Below, one piece after another: positions 16,635-22,941 of a stretch of DNA of 22,941 nt (position 1 is the first letter of the stretch; every line of letters begins with the position of its first letter). Source of the stretch: JBEAOO01 sp041164825 (GTDB lineage: Bacteria; Pseudomonadota; Gammaproteobacteria; Burkholderiales; Burkholderiaceae_C). The DNA is taken from positions 1 to 22,941 of the forward strand of contig JBEAOO010000316.1 in NCBI GenBank assembly GCA_041164825.1, in the 5' to 3' direction. The position numbers and the translations under genes were made by a program. The notes beneath the pieces are model-generated. The model searched no databases and had not been told where the DNA came from. It saw only the letters and a program-made list of their open reading frames with translations.

Positions 16635-17696
16635 TCAATGCGCCAGCCAGCGCGCCTCGCGCATCAGCGTGCGGTGGAAGGCCTCTGTGCGTTCCAACCA
16701 CTGCACAAACTCCGCACCGCTCATGGCCGTTTGGCGAAACGCCCCGCGCACCATGAAGGCTTGCCACTCGGGCAACTGGCGCAGTTTGTCGAACAGCGCC
16801 ACGTAGTAGGCCTGTTGGGCAGGCGTCACTTGCGCCGGCATGAACACGCCGCGCAGCATCAGGTACTGCGCGGGAATGCCGGAGGCCATGCAGGTGGGCA
16901 GCTCCTGCCAGCTGCGGCCATTGGACAACTTGGCCGGATAGGGCAATGGCGCACCATCAAACACGCACAGTGGCCGCACTTTGCCCTCGCGCCACAGCGC
17001 CTCGGCCTCGATCGGGTTGTTCACACTGAGGTCGATCTCGCCTGCGGCCAGCGCCTTGGCCACATCACCCCCGCCCTTGAGCGCCACGTACTGCAGCTTG
17101 CTGCCCGTGGCAGCGTCCATCAGGGTACCGATGAGTTGGTCTTCTTGCTTGCTGCCCGTGCCGCCGAGCCGCACGCTGCGCGCCGGCGCCACACGGAGGG
17201 CGGCCACCAGGTCGACGGCGCTGCGGTACGGCGAGCGCTCGGGCACCCACAGCACGAACTGGTCGAGCGCCAGCATCGAGACCGGCGTGAGGTCGCGCCA
17301 GTTGAAGACCAGACCGGTCGACAAGGGCACCGTGAACAGGTTGGACAGCGTGATCACCAACTGGTGCGGGTTGCCACGCGCAGCCTGCGCGGCTTGCAGC
17401 CCTTCGCCGCCCGAATTGCCCGCGCGGTTGACCACTTGCAGCGGCTGCGGCATCAGCTTGTATTGGGTCACCAGGGTTTGGATGAAGCGCGCCATTTGGT
17501 CGGCCCCGCCTCCGGGCCCGGCCGGCACGACGATCTCGACCGGTTGCGTGGGCACCCACGCTTCGGCACGGGCCGCGCTGCCGGCCACCAGCATCGCGCT
17601 GCCCAGCGCAACAGCCGCCCCCCACCGCCAGCACAGCGCGGCCCTCAAGCTACTGTTTGCGCGCCAAGTTTCCTGGAGATGCATGCGTTCAGTCAT
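16635..17696 (-). CDS. Bug/TctC-family tripartite tricarboxylate transporter binding protein
   Basis: This is the periplasmic solute-binding component of a TTT transporter, 353 residues with an N-terminal export signal (core ALCWRWGAAVALGSAMLVAGSAARA, cut near residue 44). Mature features are PTQPVEIVVPAGPGGGADQMARFIQTLV, the standard Bug start, and VVNRAGNSGGEGL. The family binds carboxylates or related acids with no fixed ligand. ATG 17696 is chosen because it keeps the signal peptide; ATG 17684 is a close alternative, and neither has a good ribosome-binding site. It is downstream of tctA and separated from it by a terminator and a hairpin, so it may be expressed at a different level from tctBA. 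In most operons the binding-protein gene comes first; here it is last. Confidence 0.92.
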   Translation of the reverse strand: MTERMHLQETWRANSSLRAALCWRWGAAVALGSAMLVAGSAARAEAWVPTQPVEIVVPAGPGGGADQMARFIQTLVTQYKLMPQPLQVVNRAGNSGGEGLQAAQAARGNPHQLVITLSNLFTVPLSTGLVFNWRDLTPVSMLALDQFVLWVPERSPYRSAVDLVAALRVAPARSVRLGGTGSKQEDQLIGTLMDAATGSKLQYVALKGGGDVAKALAAGEIDLSVNNPIEAEALWREGKVRPLCVFDGAPLPYPAKLSNGRSWQELPTCMASGIPAQYLMLRGVFMPAQVTPAQQAYYVALFDKLRQLPEWQAFMVRGAFRQTAMSGAEFVQWLERTEAFHRTLMREARWLAH

Positions 17697-17712
17697 GCAG
17701 AAATGATAGGCC

Positions 17713-17735
17713 GGCGGCCCCAAAAAGGGGCCGCC
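17713..17735. promoter_or_regulatory. Strong hairpin in the tctC leader
   Basis: GGCGGCCCC (17713-17721) and GGGGCCGCC (17727-17735) form a perfect 9-bp stem with a five-base homopolymer loop, 17 bases upstream of the tctC-like ATG. It lies after the tctA terminator in the minus direction. Such a structure near a start codon could limit translation or stabilise the 5' end of the transcript. Confidence 0.55.
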
Positions 17736-17756
17736 AACGTGGCCCCTTCCCCACGA

Positions 17757-17782
17757 GAAAAGGGCCCGAAGGCCCTCTTTTT
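17757..17782 (-). terminator. Rho-independent terminator after tctA
   Basis: On the minus strand this reads AAGAGGGCC, TTCG, GGCCCTTTT: a stem capped by the very stable UUCG tetraloop and ending in a T run. It lies about 45 bases after the tctA stop codon. It is the clearest terminator in the window. Because it is flanked by A and T runs it could also work on the plus strand, but no gene there needs it. Confidence 0.85.
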
Positions 17783-17827
17783 GGTTTGCAGATGTAAGGC
17801 GGATTCTCAGAATCCGCGGCCGTGCGT

Positions 17828-19339
17828 TCACTCTTCCTGGAAGGCCTCTTCGCGCTTGTTCTTGATCGACGGCAGCATCACCACCACGATCATCAAGAAC
17901 GAGGCAATCAGCAGGCCAGCCGACAGCGGACGGGTCATGAAGGTCGTCCAGTCGCCGCGCGAGAGCAGCAGTGCGCGGCGCAAGTTTTCTTCCATCATCG
18001 GGCCCAGGATGAAGCCCAGCAGCAGCGGCGCCGGTTCGCAACTCAGCTTGTAGAACAGGTAACCCACGGCACCGAACAGCACCGACATGTAGACATCGAA
18101 GTTGCTGTTGTTGAGCGTGTAGAGACCGATGCTGCAGAACACCAGAATGGCCGGAAACAGGTGCTTGTAGGGCACGGTCAGCAGCTTGATCCAGATGCCG
18201 ATCAGCGGCAGGTTCAAGATCACCAGCATCAGGTTGCCGATCCACATCGAGGCGATCAGGCCCCAGAAGAGTTCGGGGTTGCTGGTCATCACCTGCGGGC
18301 CGGGCTGGATGCCCTTGATGGTCATCGCACCCACCATCAGCGCCATCACCGCGTTGGGCGGAATGCCCAGCGTCAGCATCGGGATGAAGGAGGTTTGCGC
18401 GCCCGCGTTGTTGGCCGACTCGGGGCCTGCCACACCGCGGATGTTGCCTTGACCGAAGGGCACTTCGCCCGGACGGCCCTTCATCTTCTTTTCCACCGTG
18501 TAGGCCGCAAACGAGGCCAGCAAGGCGCCACCACCGGGCAACACGCCCAGGATCGAGCCCAGCGCTGTGCCGCGCAGCACGGCCGGGAAGGCGTCCTTCA
18601 CGTCTTGCTTGGTGGGCCACAGGCCCTTCACGTCCTTGGTGAACACTTCGCGGTGCTCGGCCGGCATGCCCAGGTTGGCAATGATTTCGCCGAAGCCGAA
18701 CACACCCATGGCGATGGTGACGAAGCCGATGCCGTCGGTGAGCTCTGCGATGTCAAAGCTGTAGCGCGGCACGCCCGAGATCACGTCGGTGTTGATCTGG
18801 CCCAGCAGCAGGCCGACCAAGATCATCGCGATGGCCTTGACCAGCGAGCCCGAGGCCAACACCACAGCGCCAATCAGGCCCAGCGTCATCAGCGAGAAGT
18901 ACTCGGCCGGGCCGAACTTGAAGGCCAGCTCGGTCAGCGGCGGCGCGAAGGCCGCGATGATGATGGTGCCCACGCAACCGGCAAAGAACGAGCCCAGGCC
19001 GGCAGCCGCCAGCGCGGGGCCGGCGCGGCCCTTGCGGGCCATGGCGTAGCCGTCGATGGCGGTCACCACCGAGCTGGATTCACCAGGCACGTTGATCAGG
19101 ATGGCGGTGGTCGAGCCACCGTACTGCGCGCCGTAATAAATGCCGGCCAGCATGATGAGTGCGGGCGTGGCGTCGAGCGCGTAGATGGACGGCAGCAGCA
19201 TGGCGATGGTGGCCACTGGGCCCAGGCCCGGCAGCACGCCGATCAAGGTACCGAGCACCGCACCACCGAAGGCGTAGAACAGGTTTTGCAGCGTGAACGC
19301 CGTGTGAAAACCCAGCGAGAGATTGGCAATCAGATCCAT
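17828..19339 (-). CDS. tctA: Tripartite tricarboxylate transporter permease TctA
   Basis: This is the large membrane subunit of the TTT transporter, 503 residues with about twelve hydrophobic helices. Signatures are FGGAVLGTLIGVLPGLGPVATIAMLLP near the N terminus, GIYYGAQYGGSTTAILINVPGESSSVVTAIDGYAMARKGRAGPALAAAGLGSFFAGCVG, GVLPGGGALLASFAAYTVEKK, and GVAGPESANNAGAQTSFIPMLTLGIPPNAVMALMVGAM. All match TctA almost end to end. The start at ATG 19339 gives MDLIANLSLGFHTAFTLQN, the usual N terminus. It lies 13 bp after tctB and ends before the UUCG terminator. The protein works with TctB and a periplasmic Bug-type binding protein. Confidence 0.97.
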   Translation of the reverse strand: MDLIANLSLGFHTAFTLQNLFYAFGGAVLGTLIGVLPGLGPVATIAMLLPSIYALDATPALIMLAGIYYGAQYGGSTTAILINVPGESSSVVTAIDGYAMARKGRAGPALAAAGLGSFFAGCVGTIIIAAFAPPLTELAFKFGPAEYFSLMTLGLIGAVVLASGSLVKAIAMILVGLLLGQINTDVISGVPRYSFDIAELTDGIGFVTIAMGVFGFGEIIANLGMPAEHREVFTKDVKGLWPTKQDVKDAFPAVLRGTALGSILGVLPGGGALLASFAAYTVEKKMKGRPGEVPFGQGNIRGVAGPESANNAGAQTSFIPMLTLGIPPNAVMALMVGAMTIKGIQPGPQVMTSNPELFWGLIASMWIGNLMLVILNLPLIGIWIKLLTVPYKHLFPAILVFCSIGLYTLNNSNFDVYMSVLFGAVGYLFYKLSCEPAPLLLGFILGPMMEENLRRALLLSRGDWTTFMTRPLSAGLLIASFLMIVVVMLPSIKNKREEAFQEE

Positions 19340-19352
19340 GGCGGGGTGCTCC

Positions 19353-19823
19353 TCAGCTGCCCATGCCGAACAACGTCGGCCAGAGCGGGATGGTCAATTT
19401 GAGGCCCAGCACAAACATGGCCCAGGACATCACGGTGAGGATCACCGAGTTGAAGATCGACGCCTTCAGGTCGAACTCATCGCTGGCGATGCTGGAGACG
19501 ATGACCAACAGCGGCAGGGCGATGAACATGCCCAGGTGCGGCAAGGCCCAGCCAAAGATGGCGACGGCCACCAAGATCAGCAGCAGCGGCTTCCAGGCAA
19601 TGGCACCGATCGGGTCGCCATCGTCATTCGGCACGGTCAGCGACTTGTAGAGCACCACCGAGCCCAGCACCGCCAGCAGCGCCCCCAAACCGAACGGGAA
19701 GTACCCCGGGCCCGGGCGCGCAGACGACCCAAAGTTGTAGCCCAGCGCCCCCCAGGCGAAAGCCACCCCGACGGCCACAAACATGACCCCCGACCAGAAG
19801 TCTCTTTGACTTTGTATTTTCAA
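19353..19823 (-). CDS. tctB: Tripartite tricarboxylate transporter small subunit TctB
   Basis: This is the small membrane subunit of the TTT system, 156 residues with four hydrophobic helices. The N terminus KIQSQRDFWSGVMFVAVGVAFAWGA and the PGPGYFPFGLG loop are characteristic. I chose TTG 19823 over the longer GTG 19853. AGGAGA sits six bases before the TTG, and the resulting start (M)KIQSQRDFWSG matches the standard TctB start, whereas the longer version reads through its own Shine-Dalgarno. It is 13 bp before tctA, an obvious operon. The upstream 133 bp also hold a hairpin after the preceding ATPase gene. Confidence 0.92.
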   Translation of the reverse strand: MKIQSQRDFWSGVMFVAVGVAFAWGALGYNFGSSARPGPGYFPFGLGALLAVLGSVVLYKSLTVPNDDGDPIGAIAWKPLLLILVAVAIFGWALPHLGMFIALPLLVIVSSIASDEFDLKASIFNSVILTVMSWAMFVLGLKLTIPLWPTLFGMGS

Positions 19824-19917
19824 AATGTGTCTCCTCACGACGCGGACGGACACCGCGCGATGGGAGCGATTCTAGGGAGCGGAGAGCGGCCTTCCGTGTG
19901 GGTTTCACTTAGCACGG

Positions 19918-19940
19918 CCCCGTGTTTGCACGGGGGGGGG
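19918..19940 (-). terminator. Stem-loop and G9 tract after the GspE-like gene
   Basis: CCCCGTG (19918-19924) and CACGGGG (19929-19935) form a 7-bp stem with a TTTG loop, just 3' of the GspE-like stop codon in the minus direction. The right arm continues into a run of nine G (19932-19940). There is no U tract. It may serve as a terminator or processing site, and the G run may be length-variable. Confidence 0.4.
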
Positions 19941-19956
19941 CCGCGGCCGCGCCGCC

Positions 19957-21722
<1,766 letters not shown>

Positions 21723-21726
<4 letters not shown>

Positions 21727-22550
21727 TCGGCGTGGGCCTCGGTGGATGTGGCCAGGGTGGCTGGGGTGGCCGCGGATGCGGCAGGCAAGCCACGCAGCAT
21801 GCGCAGCCATTTGCGGGCGGGCAGTTTGTGGCTGTCCTCGATCAGCTCGGCGCGCTCGGCCATCACGCTGCGCTCGGGCATGCCGGTGCGGCCCTTGAGC
21901 GCCAGCACGATGGTATTGCCCTCGCGCGTGGGGCGCAGCGAAATCACCTGGCCCTCGCCAAACGCGGCGGTGATGAGCGCGGCACTGCGCTCAAAGCTGG
22001 CGTCGCGGCCAAACAGGTTGACGCTCATCACGCCGCCGGGTTTGAGCAGCGCGGCGCAGTGTTGGTAGAACTCGGGCGTGTCGAGCACCGGGCTGGCGGC
22101 GTCGTGGTCGTAGAGGTCGACGCACAGCACATCGGCGCTGGCGGCGTGGGCCGGGTCGGCCGCGTAAGCGCCCGCGTCACCCTCGATCACCTGCAGGCGC
22201 AGGCTGTCGTCGGGCAGCGCAAACCACATGCGGCAGGCGATGATGACCGTGGGGTTGATCTCGACCGCGGTGGTCTTCATCTTCAACACGCCGTGGCAAA
22301 AGCGGGTGATGGCCGCGGCACCCAGGCCGAGTTGCAGCGAGCGCGCTTCGTTCAAATCATCCAGCGGGCGCAGCAGCAGCCAGGCCATCATGCGCTGCAC
22401 ATATTCGAGCTCGATGCCGAGCGGCTTGCGGAGGCGCATGGCGCCTTGCACCCAAGGCGTGCCCAGGTGCAGGTAGCGCACGCCGTCGCCTTCGGAAAGG
22501 GTGGCCGGGGCCAGCTCAGGGGTCTTGGTTTTTCTGCGGGACGTGCTCAT
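21723..22550 (-). CDS. Spermidine synthase-like class I methyltransferase fold protein
   Basis: This is a cytoplasmic Rossmann-fold protein of 275 residues related to spermidine synthases. Motif I is SLQLGLGAAAITRFCHGVLK (from residue 71), followed by TAVEINPTVIIACRMWFALP with the acidic residue binding the nucleoside and by a VLCVDLYDHDAASPVLDTPEFYQHCAALLKPGGVMSVNLFG core. It is shorter than true SpeE. The aminopropyl-transfer acidic pair cannot be confirmed by eye, so the activity is open. ATG 22550 starts one base after the glycosylase stop codon, and its own stop overlaps the GspE-like start as ATGA. The three genes look translationally coupled. Confidence 0.85.
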
Positions 22551-22551
22551 G

Positions 22552-22941
22552 TCAATCCAAAAGGCCAAACGGGGCCAAGGCGTCGCGCCACGCGGCCAGT
22601 TTTTGATCCAACGACCAGCTGGCGTGGGCCGGGCTGGTGGACGGCAGCTTGAGCACCGGCCAGCCCAGCGCGCCAGTGATGCGCATGGTTTTGGCGGATT
22701 CTGCCCCGTTGTGGGCCAGCGCCCGCAAGCCGGGTGCACGATCGCGCAGGCTGGCGAGGTCATTGAGGCGGGGTTCTCGGATGGCGCTGTCGAGGCTGCC
22801 TTCGCGCCGGCACTCGGCATACACATCCCACAGGCCCAGGCCGTGCTCGCGGGCGGCGGCCAGTTTGTCGGCATACGGCCGCTGGTGCAGGCCGGGCTCA
22901 CCCCACAAGACGCCCAACAGCGGCCAAAAGTGGTTGCGCGG
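22552..22941 (-). CDS. DNA-deoxyinosine glycosylase, C-terminal part (cut by window end)
   Basis: This is an uracil-DNA-glycosylase-superfamily repair enzyme of the hypoxanthine/deoxyinosine type, which removes deaminated bases. Only the last 129 residues are present. The frame runs to the window edge with PRNHFWPLLGVLWGEPG, matching the N-x-F-W motif after the missing catalytic start. The C terminus has GLWDVYAECRREGSLDSAIREP, LAHNGAESAKT and LKLPSTSPAHASWSLDQKLAAW, which hold the product-side loop of this family. The partial 5' end is a window effect, not a truncation of the gene. It leads the methyltransferase and the GspE-like ATPase on the same strand, one base apart from the former. Confidence 0.9.
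   Translation of the reverse strand, partial: PRNHFWPLLGVLWGEPGLHQRPYADKLAAAREHGLGLWDVYAECRREGSLDSAIREPRLNDLASLRDRAPGLRALAHNGAESAKTMRITGALGWPVLKLPSTSPAHASWSLDQKLAAWRDALAPFGLLD

Noticed and set aside
16635..18620. A 661-residue open frame suggesting a fusion upstream of the TctC-like protein
   Set aside because: The upstream part overlaps tctA in another frame and crosses the terminator. The signal peptide begins at ATG 17696.

Overview
The window is GC-rich and packed with short, same-strand gene runs typical of a Betaproteobacterium. The proteins (Bug/TctC-type solute-binding protein with TctA/TctB, two EamA drug/metabolite exporters, a LysR regulator, LspA, an AarF/UbiB kinase-like protein, an orphan Hcp, a GspE/PilB-like ATPase) best fit Burkholderiales, probably Comamonadaceae. 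That placement is inference from gene content and composition. No tRNA, rRNA, CRISPR array, transposase, integrase or phage gene was seen.

Layout. 1-590 has no supportable gene. It holds a partial and a complete copy of an unusual stem-loop repeat and probably the leader of the next operon. 591-4951 (+) is a carbohydrate-type ABC importer: ATPase, periplasmic binding protein, then a nested palindrome between genes, then two permeases. 4964-5455 (-) is a small cupin. A divergent region with a nested palindrome separates it from lspA, an AarF/UbiB-like protein and a DUF2189-type membrane protein (5633-8805, +). 8832-9827 (-) is a quinone oxidoreductase, divergent from an EamA transporter (9954-10871, +). 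The next 290 bp hold two stem-loops, one of them a second complete copy of the repeat family. 11162-12148 (-) is a LysR regulator, divergent from a secreted metallo-beta-lactamase-fold protein and a secreted GlcG/HbpS-like protein (12276-13717, +). A small TPR-like protein and an orphan type VI Hcp follow (13828-14593, +). Everything from 14665 onward is on the minus strand: an EamA transporter followed by an atypical SDR protein; a tripartite tricarboxylate transporter (tctB, tctA, terminator, tctC-like); and a tightly coupled run of DNA-deoxyinosine glycosylase (cut by the window end), spermidine-synthase-like methyltransferase and GspE/PilB-like ATPase.

How the parts work together. Two independent nutrient uptake systems (ABC sugar type and TTT carboxylate type) have RNA-level punctuation around the binding-protein gene: a palindrome after the ABC binding protein and a terminator plus hairpin before the TTT binding protein. 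Both plausibly set binding-protein dosage separately from membrane-component dosage. The LysR/MBL intergenic region carries a 14-bp palindrome, and part of it recurs just upstream of the SDR gene, hinting at a small regulon.

The most unusual signal is the stem-loop repeat family. Two copies share the loop sequence (GGTCAAGG at one side, GGACACGGAGCA at the other) and a small internal hairpin, yet their long outer stems are unrelated in sequence while each remains self-complementary. I could not attribute it to a named element. Also notable are two enzyme-fold proteins lacking canonical catalytic or metal residues (MBL-fold at 12276-13166, SDR at 14665-15450).
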